Part shown: positions 26,244 through 34,684 of the stretch, piece by piece
How the letters are laid out: each line of letters starts with the position of its first letter
Position numbering within the stretch: position 1 is the stretch's first letter
Assembly: GCF_902859745.1 (NCBI RefSeq)
Contig: NZ_CADIJW010000007.1
Span: forward strand, 1-64,000
Source of the DNA: Achromobacter dolens
Lineage (GTDB): Bacteria; Pseudomonadota; Gammaproteobacteria; Burkholderiales; Burkholderiaceae_B
Direction: 5' to 3'
DNA length: 64,000 nucleotides
Translations under genes and position numbers: made by a program
Notes under the pieces: generated by a model
Databases searched by the model: none
What the model saw: the letters and a program-made list of their open reading frames with translations, nothing else
What the model was told of the DNA's origin: nothing

Positions 26244-27197
26244 TCAGCGCGCCGCCACGGTGACCCAGTACGGCGTGATGCGCTGGATCCGCACCGGCAG
26301 CGTCTGCTCCAGCAGGCGCAGGCCGGCGTCGGTATCGTTCACGGGGAAGGCGCCCGACACGCGCAGCTCGGCCACCGCCGGATCGCAGCGCAGGAAGCCA
26401 CGGCGGTAGCGCGCCAGTTCCGCCACCAGGTCGGCCAGGCGCCAGTTGCGCGCGGCCAGCATGCCGTCCTCCCAGGACGCCAGCGCGGCGTCGGCGGCCG
26501 ACTCGGGTTCGATCCGCTGCGCGTCGAACACGGTCTGCTGCCCGGCCTGCAGCACGCGCCGCGCGTCGCTGGCGGCCGGCCGGATCGCCACCGCGCCGTC
26601 GAACACGGCGACGCGGATGCCGTTGCCCTCGTCCCGCACCATGAAGCGCGTGCCCAGCGCCTGCACCGAGCCCTGCGCGGTCCGCACGATGAACGGCCGA
26701 TGGACCGGCGCCGGGTCCTTGCCGGTGGTCAGCAGGATCTCGCCCGCGCGCAGCCAGATCACGCGCTGCTCGGCGGTGTACTGGATATCCACGGCGCTGG
26801 CGGTGTTCAGCAGCAGGCGGGTGCCATCGGCCAGTTGCATGCGGCGCTGCTCGCCGGCGGCGGTGCGCGCGTCGGCGCTCCATTCGCGCCACGGCAGTTC
26901 GCGCCAGGCCAGCCAGGCGGCCGGTCCCAATAGTGCCAGGCCCGCCACGGTGCGCAGCGCCTGGCGCCGTCCGGGCCGCTCCAGGCGCCGCAACGTGCGC
27001 GCCCCCAGCTCGGGCGGCACCTGTCCGAAGCTGCGCAGCATGTCCTCCAAGCGGGCCCAGGCGGCGGCATGCGCGGCGCTGCGGCCGCGCCAGCGCTCGA
27101 AGGCGGCGCGGTCCGCGGCCGACAGGGTTTCCGACTGGAAGCGCACCAGCCAGCCGGCGGCCTCTTCCAGGACCGCCGTATCGGAGGTGGCGCTCAC
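26244..27197 (-). CDS. FecR-family anti-sigma factor
   Basis: A 317-residue protein starting with GTG, overlapping the stop of the sigma-factor gene by GTGA. The N-terminal cytoplasmic DUF4880-type domain includes AAGWLVRFQSETLSAADRAA and FERWRGRSAAHAAAWARL. A single membrane segment lies near TVAGLALLGPAAWLAW. The periplasmic FecR domain contains RRMQLADGTRLLLNTASAVD and GEILLTTGKD, with the C-terminal domain near LADLVAELARYRRGFLRCD. It relays the receptor signal to FecI. Confidence 0.93.
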   Translation of the reverse strand: MSATSDTAVLEEAAGWLVRFQSETLSAADRAAFERWRGRSAAHAAAWARLEDMLRSFGQVPPELGARTLRRLERPGRRQALRTVAGLALLGPAAWLAWRELPWREWSADARTAAGEQRRMQLADGTRLLLNTASAVDIQYTAEQRVIWLRAGEILLTTGKDPAPVHRPFIVRTAQGSVQALGTRFMVRDEGNGIRVAVFDGAVAIRPAASDARRVLQAGQQTVFDAQRIEPESAADAALASWEDGMLAARNWRLADLVAELARYRRGFLRCDPAVAELRVSGAFPVNDTDAGLRLLEQTLPVRIQRITPYWVTVAAR

Positions 27198-27715
27198 GCG
27201 GCGCCCCCCTGGTAGGCGATGAGGCAGGCCGTCAGCGCTTTCTGCATGTGGCGCTTGACCGTGGCCAGGGACGCGCGCTGCGCGCGGGCGATCTCGGCAT
27301 AGGTCACGCCGTCGAATTGCGAGGCCAGGAAGATGGCGCGGGTTTTGGCGGGCAGCGTGCGCAAGGTCGCGTCGATGGCGTACAGCGTTTCCAGGATCAG
27401 CGCCCGCACTTCCGGCGACGGCACCTCGCGCGGCGGCAACTGCGCGGCCGCGCATTGGTAGGCGTCTTCCAGCGCGCGGCGGCGCCAATGGTCCACCACC
27501 AGGCCCTTCGCGATATGGGTGAGCAATGCGCGAGGCTCGTCGCCGCCGCCGGCGCGCACCCGCGCCGCCATCAGGCGCACGAAGGTGTCGTGCGCCAGGT
27601 CGGCGGCATCGAACGAGTTGCCGAGCTTCTTGCGCAGCCAGACGGACAACCAGCCGTGATGCTCTTGGTAGATCCGCGTAACGGCGTCGGTGGGCAGGGA
27701 TTCGGTCGAGGACAC
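27194..27715 (-). CDS. ECF sigma factor, FecI-like
   Basis: A 173-residue sigma-70 family protein with region 2 (IYQEHHGWLSVWLRKKLGNS, then AADLAHDTFVRLM) and region 4 (LRTLPAKTRAIFLASQFDG, then TYAEIARAQRASLATVKRHM). It lacks regions 1 and 3, as expected for ECF iron-starvation sigma factors. It heads the fecI-fecR-receptor cluster. GTG is the best start. The stop overlaps the fecR-like start. Confidence 0.93.
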   Translation of the reverse strand: MSSTESLPTDAVTRIYQEHHGWLSVWLRKKLGNSFDAADLAHDTFVRLMAARVRAGGGDEPRALLTHIAKGLVVDHWRRRALEDAYQCAAAQLPPREVPSPEVRALILETLYAIDATLRTLPAKTRAIFLASQFDGVTYAEIARAQRASLATVKRHMQKALTACLIAYQGGAA

Positions 27716-27738
27716 GGCGCGGCTCGCGGTGAAATCTA

Positions 27739-27767
27739 AATGGGAATTGTTACTATTTTATCCCATT
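27739..27767 (-). promoter_or_regulatory. Inverted repeat in the promoter region of the fecI-like gene
   Basis: AATGGGA and TCCCATT form a perfect 7-bp inverted repeat around a 15-bp AT-rich core, 24 bp upstream of the fecI-like start. Iron-starvation sigma genes are normally repressed by Fur. The core resembles a Fur box only loosely, so another regulator is possible. Confidence 0.45.
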
Positions 27768-27778
27768 CCGCCGGCATC

Positions 27779-28579
27779 CTATCCGCCGGCGGCGCCGCGC
27801 AACTGTTCCGCCAGCAAGGCCAGCGCCGGCTTGTCCAGCGCCTGCGCCGCATAGCACAGGCCGACGCGGCGCGACAGCGCCAGGCCATCGAGGTCCTGGG
27901 CCGCGACGCCCGGCTGCTGCGCGATCAGCGAGCGCGGGGCGATGCAGGCGCCGACGCCGGCCGCGGCCAGTTCCAGCGCCAGGCGCAAGGACCCGGCCTG
28001 CGCGGCGGGCGCGCCGGCGGCCGCGCCGTAATACGGCAGCAGGCGTTGATGGCTCGGGTGATCGGGACAGACGATCCACTGCGGCGCGGCGGTCACGGCG
28101 GCTTCGACCGGCAGCGCGATGGCGTAGGGGTCGTCCCACAGCGGCACGAACAGTTCGTCCTCGCAACGCTCGTCCTCGGTCGCCAGGCGGGCGTCGCCGA
28201 CGCAGCCTTCCAGCAAATGCAGCAACAGATTGGGCACCGCCTGCCGCGCCCGCGCCACGAACGCGCGGACGTGCGCGCCCGCGATCTCGCCCTCGACGCC
28301 GATGCGCAGCTCGGCCAGGCGGGCATCCTGGCGGAACTGGCGCGCCATCGACTCGGTCTGCGCCACCAGGCGGCGCGCCTGCGGATACAGGATGCGGGCC
28401 TCGTCCGTGACCGCCACGCCACGCGCCTGGCGCTCGAACAACTGCGCGCCCAACAGGCTCTCCAGGCTCTTGATGGTGCCCGACAGGGCCGGCTGGCTCA
28501 GGTGCAGCCGCTGCGCGGCGGCGGTGATGTTGCGTTCCTCGAAGACCGCGATGAAGGCATTGAGCTGGCGGCTATCCAT
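27779..28579 (-). CDS. LysR-family transcriptional regulator
   Basis: A 266-residue protein with the HTH LNAFIAVFEERNITAAAQRL and LSQPALSGTIKSLESLLG. The effector domain starts near LAELRIGVEGEIAGAHVRA and is rather short. I chose the ATG at 28579, which gives the usual two-to-five-residue lead into the HTH. A TTG 42 bp upstream is less likely. It is divergent from an SDR gene (114-bp gap), its probable target. Confidence 0.9.
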   Translation of the reverse strand: MDSRQLNAFIAVFEERNITAAAQRLHLSQPALSGTIKSLESLLGAQLFERQARGVAVTDEARILYPQARRLVAQTESMARQFRQDARLAELRIGVEGEIAGAHVRAFVARARQAVPNLLLHLLEGCVGDARLATEDERCEDELFVPLWDDPYAIALPVEAAVTAAPQWIVCPDHPSHQRLLPYYGAAAGAPAAQAGSLRLALELAAAGVGACIAPRSLIAQQPGVAAQDLDGLALSRRVGLCYAAQALDKPALALLAEQLRGAAGG

Positions 28580-28658
28580 AAGTTTTTCCGATTGATGCGA
28601 GAAGAATAAACCATTTTTCAAGCGTGAAAGCCGGTCCTAGAATCGTTTTCAGCCCCTC

Positions 28659-28693
28659 CGGCATATAAATAACCGATACCTGGAGTCTTCACC
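28659..28693 (+). promoter_or_regulatory. Probable -10 region and ribosome-binding site of the SDR gene
   Basis: CATATAAAT in the gap between the divergent LysR and SDR genes matches the TATAAT box well. GGAG lies about 9 nt before the SDR ATG. No strong -35 is visible, as expected for an activator-dependent LysR-controlled promoter. Confidence 0.4.
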
Positions 28694-29428
28694 ATGACTA
28701 CCCCCCAACGCCCCCTCGTCGTCGTCACCGGCGCCAGTTCCGGCATCGGCCTCGCCACCGCCCGCCTGTTCTCGTCGCACGGCCACCCGCTGCTGCTGCT
28801 GGCGCGCCGCCTGGCGCCGATGCAGGCCCTGAACCTGCCCAATGCGCTGGCCCGCCAGGTCGACGTGACCGACCGCGCCGCGCTGGCCGCCGCCCTGCGC
28901 GAAGCCGAGGCCCAATATGGCCCGGCAGACGCCATCGTCAACAATGCCGGCGTCATGCTGCTGGGCGACATCACGCGCCAGGATCCGGCGCAGTGGGACC
29001 GCATGCTGGACGTGAACGTCAAGGGCCTGCTCAACGGCGTGCACGCCGTCGCCGCCGGCATGGTTGAGCGCGGCCACGGCACCATCATCAACATCAGCTC
29101 GGTGGCGGGCCGCAAGACCTTCCCCAACCACGTCGCCTACGTCGGCACCAAGTTCGCCGTGCACGGCCTGTCGGAAAACCTGCGCGAGGAACTGTCGCCG
29201 CACAATGTGCGCGTGGTCACCATCGCCCCCGGCGCGGTCGAGACCGAGCTGCTCAGCCACACCACCGACGAAGGCATCAAGAGCGGCTACCAGGACTGGA
29301 AGGCCGACATGGGCGGCAAGGTGCTGGCCGCCGAGGACGTGGCCAACGCGGTGTACTACGCCTACTCGCAACCGCCCGGCGTGTGCATCCGCGAAATCGT
29401 GCTGGCGGCGACCCGCCAGCAGGCCTGA
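28694..29428 (+). CDS. SDR-family NAD(P)-dependent oxidoreductase
   Basis: A 244-residue classical SDR. The cofactor motif is VTGASSGIGLATARLFSSHG, NNAGVMLLG is at about residue 80, Ser is in NISSVAG and the catalytic motif is YVGTK (about residue 150), all intact. It resembles the YdfG/serine-dehydrogenase-like group. The divergent LysR gene is the likely regulator. The physiological substrate is unknown. Confidence 0.92.
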   Translation: MTTPQRPLVVVTGASSGIGLATARLFSSHGHPLLLLARRLAPMQALNLPNALARQVDVTDRAALAAALREAEAQYGPADAIVNNAGVMLLGDITRQDPAQWDRMLDVNVKGLLNGVHAVAAGMVERGHGTIINISSVAGRKTFPNHVAYVGTKFAVHGLSENLREELSPHNVRVVTIAPGAVETELLSHTTDEGIKSGYQDWKADMGGKVLAAEDVANAVYYAYSQPPGVCIREIVLAATRQQA

Positions 29429-29435
29429 GTCCGCG

Positions 29436-30257
29436 CTAGCGGGCCTTGAGATCGATCGCCCCGTCGGCGGCGGGCGCCAGCGTCACCGGCGCCGCGGCGG
29501 CCAGCGCCTGCAGCATGGCCTCGGGGGGATCCAGATCGAACGAAGCCGACAGGCGCAAGCGCCCCGCCCGGCTGTCGGCCAGACGCAACGGCGCGGCCAG
29601 ATAGCGATTCATCTCACGCACCACCTCGGCCATCGGCGTGTCGCGGAAGACCAGGCGGCCTGTCTGCCAGGCCAGCAGCGCGTCGACGTCGGCGGGCGCC
29701 GGCACCCCGATCGCGCCGCTCGCAGGCACGCGGATGCGGTGCCCGTCGCGCAGCACCGCGAGGCCCAGGTTCCACCAATGGCCGCCCGTCACATCCGCCG
29801 TGCCCGCACGCACCAGCACCGTCACGTCGTCCTCATCGCGACGGACATCGAAGACGGCGCCGGCCGCGCGCACGTCGGCGCTGCCGGCGCGCACGATGAA
29901 TGGCCGCTGCGCCTCGGCGTTCACGGTGAAGAGGATTTCCCCGCCCTGCAGTTCGACCTCGCGCCGCGCGCCGTAGAACTTGACCTCGGCCAGGGCGTTG
30001 CCATTGAGTTCGAGGACCGAGCCATCGGGCAGCGTGACCTGCTTGCGTTCGCCCCGATCGGCGCCAATGGTGGTCGCAAACGACGGCGCCTCGGCGGGCA
30101 GGCTCCACCACGCCAGCAGCGCCACGGCCGCCAGGACAACGCAGGCCAGCCCCGCGCGCGTCAGCAGTCGCCGTCCCGGGCCGCCCGCAGGCCAACGCCA
30201 GGCCAGGAATGCGGGCCGGCGCCGGCTGTCGGAATCTCGCGAAAAGGAATCTGTCAT
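29436..30257 (-). CDS. Stand-alone FecR-like protein without sigma factor or DUF4880 domain
   Basis: A 273-residue protein. A short Arg-rich cytoplasmic tail of about 30 residues is followed by one membrane segment (AGLACVVLAAVALLAWWSLP) and a full FecR periplasmic domain (RKQVTLPDGSVLELNGNALA, GGEILFTVNAEAQRPF, DVRAAGAVFDVRRDEDDV). The usual N-terminal sigma-binding domain is absent and no sigma gene is adjacent. It may sense or scaffold rather than act as an anti-sigma factor. It is convergent with the SDR gene. Confidence 0.82.
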   Translation of the reverse strand: MTDSFSRDSDSRRRPAFLAWRWPAGGPGRRLLTRAGLACVVLAAVALLAWWSLPAEAPSFATTIGADRGERKQVTLPDGSVLELNGNALAEVKFYGARREVELQGGEILFTVNAEAQRPFIVRAGSADVRAAGAVFDVRRDEDDVTVLVRAGTADVTGGHWWNLGLAVLRDGHRIRVPASGAIGVPAPADVDALLAWQTGRLVFRDTPMAEVVREMNRYLAAPLRLADSRAGRLRLSASFDLDPPEAMLQALAAAAPVTLAPAADGAIDLKAR

Positions 30258-30407
30258 GGATGCGTGCCGCCCGCAAGGGGAGCGCGGGCCAGGAATGAAC
30301 GGAAACAGCGTCGGGCACAAGCGCCGGTAACCATTCGATCGCCCACGCGGCCTTGCGTTCCCATCATATCGCCTGGACCGCGGCAGCCCCGGCGAGGTAC
30401 CCGCCGG

Positions 30408-30650
30408 TCAATAATCCATCGGCACGTGGCTCTGCGCCGCGCGCAACTCCTGGATGTGCCGCTCGGCCTCTTCACGCTCGACCGCCGGCGGCAATGCGCG
30501 CCAGCTCACCATGTTGCCGGGCGCCTTGGCCGGCATCCAGCCCAGCACGCTGTACAGCGTGATCGCGGTGCCGCCCGTATCGAACCGCGTTTCGTAGTAG
30601 CCCTGCCGTTCCGGCGTCGTGTCGCCGGACACCCATTCCAACTGCGACAT
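30408..30650 (-). CDS. Hypothetical protein of 80 residues
   Basis: A small soluble protein with the start MSQLEWVSGDTTPERQGYYE and a helical C-terminal half (EREEAERHIQELRAAQ). The N-terminal part, with W, Y and G-rich turns (TLYSVLGWMP), looks beta-rich. A GGGAGA ribosome-binding site precedes the start. I do not recognise a family. It is 150 bp upstream of the FecR-like gene on the same strand, so the two may be co-transcribed. Confidence 0.6.
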   Translation of the reverse strand: MSQLEWVSGDTTPERQGYYETRFDTGGTAITLYSVLGWMPAKAPGNMVSWRALPPAVEREEAERHIQELRAAQSHVPMDY

Positions 30651-30934
30651 CCTGTCTCCCTCTTGATCCAGCCTGTATTGAAGCCGCGGCTCCCGCCAAA
30701 CCCAAGGGTTTGCGCCTGATGGTAGCGCGCCGCCCTGCTCCCGATACGTGCACGATGCGCCCGCTTTTCAATTCTTGACAGAGGGGAATCCCTAAGATTT
30801 TTCGGCGGCGCGATTGCTAAGTCGGGAACTGAGGCGCTAGGATGCGGCAAAGGATTCTTACAAACCGGGTCCGGCGAGGCGGCCGCGCCCCGGGCCAGCC
30901 CGCCCTCGGTAGCGGGCTTCATAGGGCGACCGGT

Positions 30935-33031
30935 ATGCCGACATCGAGCTTCATGCGCTATCCGAAAGATCGGTTGGCGGCCCTGGCCAGCGCGAGCGCA
31001 CTGCGCGCCATCCGCGAGGGACTGCTCTGGACGATGCCGTGCCTGCTCGTGTCGGCGCTGTTCCTGGTGCTGTCGGTGGTGGCCGGCCAGCTCGGTCTGT
31101 CCGCGGCGCTGGTGCAGGAGCTGGCCGCCGTGCACAACCGGCTCAACATGGTCATGCCCATGCTGGTCAGCACCTCGGTTGGCTACATGCTGTCGATCCG
31201 CCACCGCGTGCCCAATCTGCCGGCCGCCTTCCTGTGCCTGTCGTACGTCGTGATCGCCGAGGGTCTGCTGGCGCCCTACCCGCATGCCGCCGCCACCCTG
31301 ATCCTGAGCATCGCCATCCTGCTGCCGTTGGGCAGCGTGCCCCTGCTGGCCTGGCTGCACCGGCGCCGCTGGACGCGGCTGGCGCCCGACGGGCTCATCG
31401 GCGAGAACGTGCGGGGCACCCTCAACATGGTGATTCCAGGCCTGCTGACCGCCGGCGCGGTGGCGCTCGCGGTCAGCCTGCTGCTGCGCATTCCGGGCGT
31501 GGCGCAGTTCGACATTCCGGTCGACCTGGCCTCGCTCGACAGCCCCTTCACCACCGGTCCGATGACGGCGGCGCTGAACTCGATCTTCTGGTTCTTCGGC
31601 ATCCACGGCTATCACGCGATGGCGCCCGTGATAGACGTGCTGGACCAGGCCACGGCGCTCAACGCCGCCAGCGCCGCGGCCGGCCACGAAGGCCTGTACG
31701 CGCTGAACGGCAGCCTGCTGGGCGCCTTCGTCTTCATCGGCGGCGCCGGCGCGACGCTGTCGCTCGTGGTCGCCATCCTGCTGTTCTCGCGCAGCGAATC
31801 GCTGCGGCTGCTGGCGCTGGCCAGCATTCCGGTGTCGCTGCTGAACGTCAACGAGATCCTGCTGTTCGGCCTGCCCCTGATTCTCAACCCGCGCCTGCTG
31901 ATCCCGTTCGTGCTGGCGCCGGTGTGCAACGCGCTGGTGGCGCTGGCGGTGGTGCAACTGGGCTGGATTCCGGCCGCCTCGGTCTCGTTGCCGCTGACCT
32001 CGCCGGTCCTGCTCAATGCCTATCTCAGCGCCGGTGGCCACCTGGGCGGGGTGGCGCTGCAAGTGACGCTGATCGCGTTGGGCGCCTGCCTCTATGCGCC
32101 GTTCGTGGTCGCGCTGGAACGCCAGCGCAAGGCCGACGCCACCGTCTACTTCAAGTCGCTCGACACCACCTTCCCGCGATTGCAGGAGGAATCGCTGCTG
32201 TTCGCGCACGATCCGGTGGTCTCGACCTACGCCAACCGCGCCCGCCGCAGCGCCGAGATCTCGCGGATCCGCGCCATCAGCGAATACGACTTCTATCTCG
32301 AATACCAGCCGCAGGTGTCGCTGCGCAGCGGCCGCTGCACGGGCTGCGAGGCGCTGCTGCGCGCCACCGGCCCGGAAGGCACGCAACAGGCGCCGCTGGA
32401 ATTCCTGCGCTGGCTGGCGCAGGCCGACCTGATGCGCGAAGTGGATCTGTGGGTGGCCAAGCAGGCGGTGCTGCAATGTCTTGCGTGGCGCAAGGCCGGT
32501 TTCACCCTGCCCCTGACCGTCAACGTCACCAGCGGCACACTGACCTCGGCTTCGTATCTGGACAAGCTCGTCAAGGTGCTGGAGCAGGCCCAGGGCCAGG
32601 TATCGGTGGAGCTGACCGAGGATGCGCTGGTGGAAGACGCGCAGGCGCTGCACACGGCGTTCGACCGCCTGCATGGCATCGGTTGCAAGGTCTATATCGA
32701 TGACTTCGGCACCGGCTACTCGGCCCTCAGCTACCTGCACCAGTTCGAGATCGACGCGGTCAAGATCGACCGCAGTTTCGTGCTCGCCCAGAGCAGCGCG
32801 CGCGGCGCCCAGGTCATGAGCGGCCTGCTGCGCTTCTGCGAGGCGCTGGACCTGCAGATCATCGTCGAAGGCGTGGAGACCCAGGAGCAGCTCGCCGCCC
32901 TCGAATCCAGCGCCGAGATCATCGTGCAAGGCTGGTTCTACAGCAAGGCGCTGTCAGGCGAGCACCTGGTGGAATTCGCGCGGCGGCGCATGCCGGCCGC
33001 CGCGCACAGCGGCAGCGCCGCCGCTATTTGA
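30935..33031 (+). CDS. PTS EIIC membrane domain fused to EAL c-di-GMP phosphodiesterase
   Basis: A 698-residue fusion. Residues about 15-400 are a lactose/cellobiose-type PTS EIIC domain with about ten membrane segments. Its core signatures are intact: SIFWFFGIHGYHAMAPV (about residue 218) and NEILLFGLPLILNP (about 305). A linker of about 45 residues follows, then an EAL domain at about 445-690 with EYQPQV, CEALLR, VELTEDA, DDFGTGYSALS, KIDRSF, VEGVET and VQGWFYS, so all metal-binding and catalytic residues are kept. No EIIA, EIIB, HPr or GGDEF partner is nearby. The likely job is sugar-responsive c-di-GMP hydrolysis. A start 93 bp upstream is possible but gives an untypical tail. Confidence 0.88.
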   Translation: MPTSSFMRYPKDRLAALASASALRAIREGLLWTMPCLLVSALFLVLSVVAGQLGLSAALVQELAAVHNRLNMVMPMLVSTSVGYMLSIRHRVPNLPAAFLCLSYVVIAEGLLAPYPHAAATLILSIAILLPLGSVPLLAWLHRRRWTRLAPDGLIGENVRGTLNMVIPGLLTAGAVALAVSLLLRIPGVAQFDIPVDLASLDSPFTTGPMTAALNSIFWFFGIHGYHAMAPVIDVLDQATALNAASAAAGHEGLYALNGSLLGAFVFIGGAGATLSLVVAILLFSRSESLRLLALASIPVSLLNVNEILLFGLPLILNPRLLIPFVLAPVCNALVALAVVQLGWIPAASVSLPLTSPVLLNAYLSAGGHLGGVALQVTLIALGACLYAPFVVALERQRKADATVYFKSLDTTFPRLQEESLLFAHDPVVSTYANRARRSAEISRIRAISEYDFYLEYQPQVSLRSGRCTGCEALLRATGPEGTQQAPLEFLRWLAQADLMREVDLWVAKQAVLQCLAWRKAGFTLPLTVNVTSGTLTSASYLDKLVKVLEQAQGQVSVELTEDALVEDAQALHTAFDRLHGIGCKVYIDDFGTGYSALSYLHQFEIDAVKIDRSFVLAQSSARGAQVMSGLLRFCEALDLQIIVEGVETQEQLAALESSAEIIVQGWFYSKALSGEHLVEFARRRMPAAAHSGSAAAI

Positions 33032-33917
33032 TGCCGATGAACGGCAGCGCCGCGCCCGGCACCTGCGTGGAGGGCAGCACGCCATCCCATTTCTCGACCG
33101 CGTTCAGGCTGACCAGGTTGGTGTTGGCGGCCAGCGCCTCGGCCTTGGCGCGGATCGACGCGGCCTCGGCTTCGCCGCGCATGCGGATGCCATCGGCCTC
33201 GGCGGTGAACTGCTGGCGGCGCGCGTCGGCTTCGGCCTTGGCCTTGACCACCTGGATCTCGGCGTTGATCATCGCCGTTTCCTTCTGCTGGCGGGTGGTC
33301 TCGATCTGCACCTGCGCCAGCATGCGCTGTTCGATCGAGTGCTCGTAGGCCTGCGAGAAACCGACTTCCTCGATCTGCACGCCCACCACCTGCACCGGCG
33401 CGCCTTCCATGGTCTTGAGCACGGCGTTGTTCACGTCCAGGCCCAGCTTCTGGCGTTCCTGGATGGCGCGCACCGCGGTGTACTGGCCGAACACGTTCTT
33501 GACCGCGTCGGGCGTCTTGCGTTCGAGCACGCGCATCTGCAGGTTGCTGATGGTGCCGTACTCGGAATACAGCTCGGCCACGTGCTCGGGCGGCACGCGG
33601 TAGGTGACCGACACGCGCAGCGTGGCCGGTTGCTGGTCATAGCTATAGGCTTCGAGCTTCTCGAACACGAAAGTGTGGTCGCGCACCGACACCGTCATCA
33701 CGTTGTCGATGAAGGGCGTCTTGAAATCCAGGCCCGGCTCGGACACGCGCACCAGCTTGCCGTTGCGCAGCACCACGCCGCGTTCGCCCTGGTCCACCTG
33801 GAACCACGAACCGAACGCCAGGCACAGGATCAGCACGAACAGCACGCCCGTGATGATGGCCACCTTCAGGCTGCGCGGTTTGACGGACTTGACGATCTGG
33901 AGGTCGGTCGGCTTCAC
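33024..33917 (-). CDS. SPFH/prohibitin-family membrane protein
   Basis: A 297-residue protein anchored by an N-terminal membrane segment (VAIITGVLFVLILCLAFGSW). The SPFH/band-7 domain starts at FQVDQGERGVVLRNGKLV. A long charged coiled coil follows (KETAMINAEIQVVKAKAEAD), then a conserved end. It resembles HflK/HflC-like and eukaryotic prohibitins that scaffold proteases. The GTG start sits 2 bp after a 36-residue membrane ORF. Its 3' end overlaps the convergent EIIC-EAL gene by 8 bp. Confidence 0.9.
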   Translation of the reverse strand: MKPTDLQIVKSVKPRSLKVAIITGVLFVLILCLAFGSWFQVDQGERGVVLRNGKLVRVSEPGLDFKTPFIDNVMTVSVRDHTFVFEKLEAYSYDQQPATLRVSVTYRVPPEHVAELYSEYGTISNLQMRVLERKTPDAVKNVFGQYTAVRAIQERQKLGLDVNNAVLKTMEGAPVQVVGVQIEEVGFSQAYEHSIEQRMLAQVQIETTRQQKETAMINAEIQVVKAKAEADARRQQFTAEADGIRMRGEAEAASIRAKAEALAANTNLVSLNAVEKWDGVLPSTQVPGAALPFIGIK

Positions 33918-33919
33918 TT

Positions 33920-34030
33920 TCAGTCCCTTTCTGATTTGTTGCGTTTACGATCCGAGAGCACGGCGGCAATGCCGCGCGCGAGCAAATAGGCGACCACGGC
34001 CGCCCCCACCAAGATCAGGAAATATCGCAT
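33920..34030 (-). CDS. 36-residue single-pass membrane ORF coupled to the prohibitin gene
   Basis: It reads MRYFLILVGAAVVAYLLARG, then a short basic tail ending KRNKSERD. One membrane segment is followed by a cytoplasmic positive tail. A G-rich ribosome-binding site lies upstream. Its stop is 2 bp before the GTG of the SPFH gene, whose own ribosome-binding site (AAAGGGA) lies inside this ORF, so the two are translationally coupled. It may be a small partner of the SPFH protein. Confidence 0.6.
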   Translation of the reverse strand: MRYFLILVGAAVVAYLLARGIAAVLSDRKRNKSERD

Positions 34031-34188
34031 CTGGCATTCCCCCCCGGAATAGAAGCGAGCGATTCTAGCCCGAGTCAGCGGCGTGAAAGGTTACGGTTGT
34101 TGCAATAGGAAAAACCGCTTGCCAATGGAGATGGCGCGCGTTCCAGCATTGCGGTACGCTGCATAGGCCTTAACTCCGGGTGCCCATC

Positions 34189-34662
34189 ATGCGCCGCTCG
34201 ATCGCCATTTTCGTGACCGCCTTGGCCTGTACCACCCTCCTCGCCCCCGCCTGGTCGGCGCCGCCTGAAAACCGCGGCAAGCCCGATCACGCCGACAACG
34301 GCAATGGGAACAACAAGGGCAATGGCAACAGCGGCGGCAAGAACAAGGGCAACGGCAAGGATGCCGACACCAACGTCAGCGTCACCCTGAGCACCGCGGG
34401 CATCAGCATCTCGACCGCGCGCGGCTACGCGGTGCAGGCTGGCGCCACCGGCTATGGCTCCCTGCCGCCCGGCATCCGCAAGAACCTGGCGCGCGGCAAA
34501 CCGCTGCCCCCGGGCATCGCCAAGAAGATGGTGCCCGGCCCGATGTTGGCCCGGCTGCCGGTGCATCCCGGTTACGAGTGGCGCGTGGCCGGCAATGACC
34601 TCATCCTGATCGCCATCGCCACCGGCATCGTCGCGGACGTGCTGGCGGGCGTGTTCGACTGA
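34189..34662 (+). CDS. CigR/RcnB-like exported protein
   Basis: A 157-residue protein with a signal peptide (cleavage near PAWSAPP). A low-complexity Gly/Asn/Lys segment follows (NGNGNNKGNGNSGGKNKGNG). The C-terminal domain has the signature LPPGIRKNLARGKPLPPGIA, then VHPGYEWRVAGNDLILIAIA, ending in a short hydrophobic helix. This order is found in the anti-virulence regulator CigR and in RcnB-like periplasmic proteins. Its function here is unknown. Confidence 0.75.
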   Translation: MRRSIAIFVTALACTTLLAPAWSAPPENRGKPDHADNGNGNNKGNGNSGGKNKGNGKDADTNVSVTLSTAGISISTARGYAVQAGATGYGSLPPGIRKNLARGKPLPPGIAKKMVPGPMLARLPVHPGYEWRVAGNDLILIAIATGIVADVLAGVFD

Positions 34663-34684
34663 AGCGTATCGACTGGCCGCCTGG

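Noticed and set aside
30506-32929. 807-residue antisense frame opposite the EIIC-EAL gene
   Set aside because: Low-complexity Gln/Arg/His content, no domain, and it runs over two real genes.
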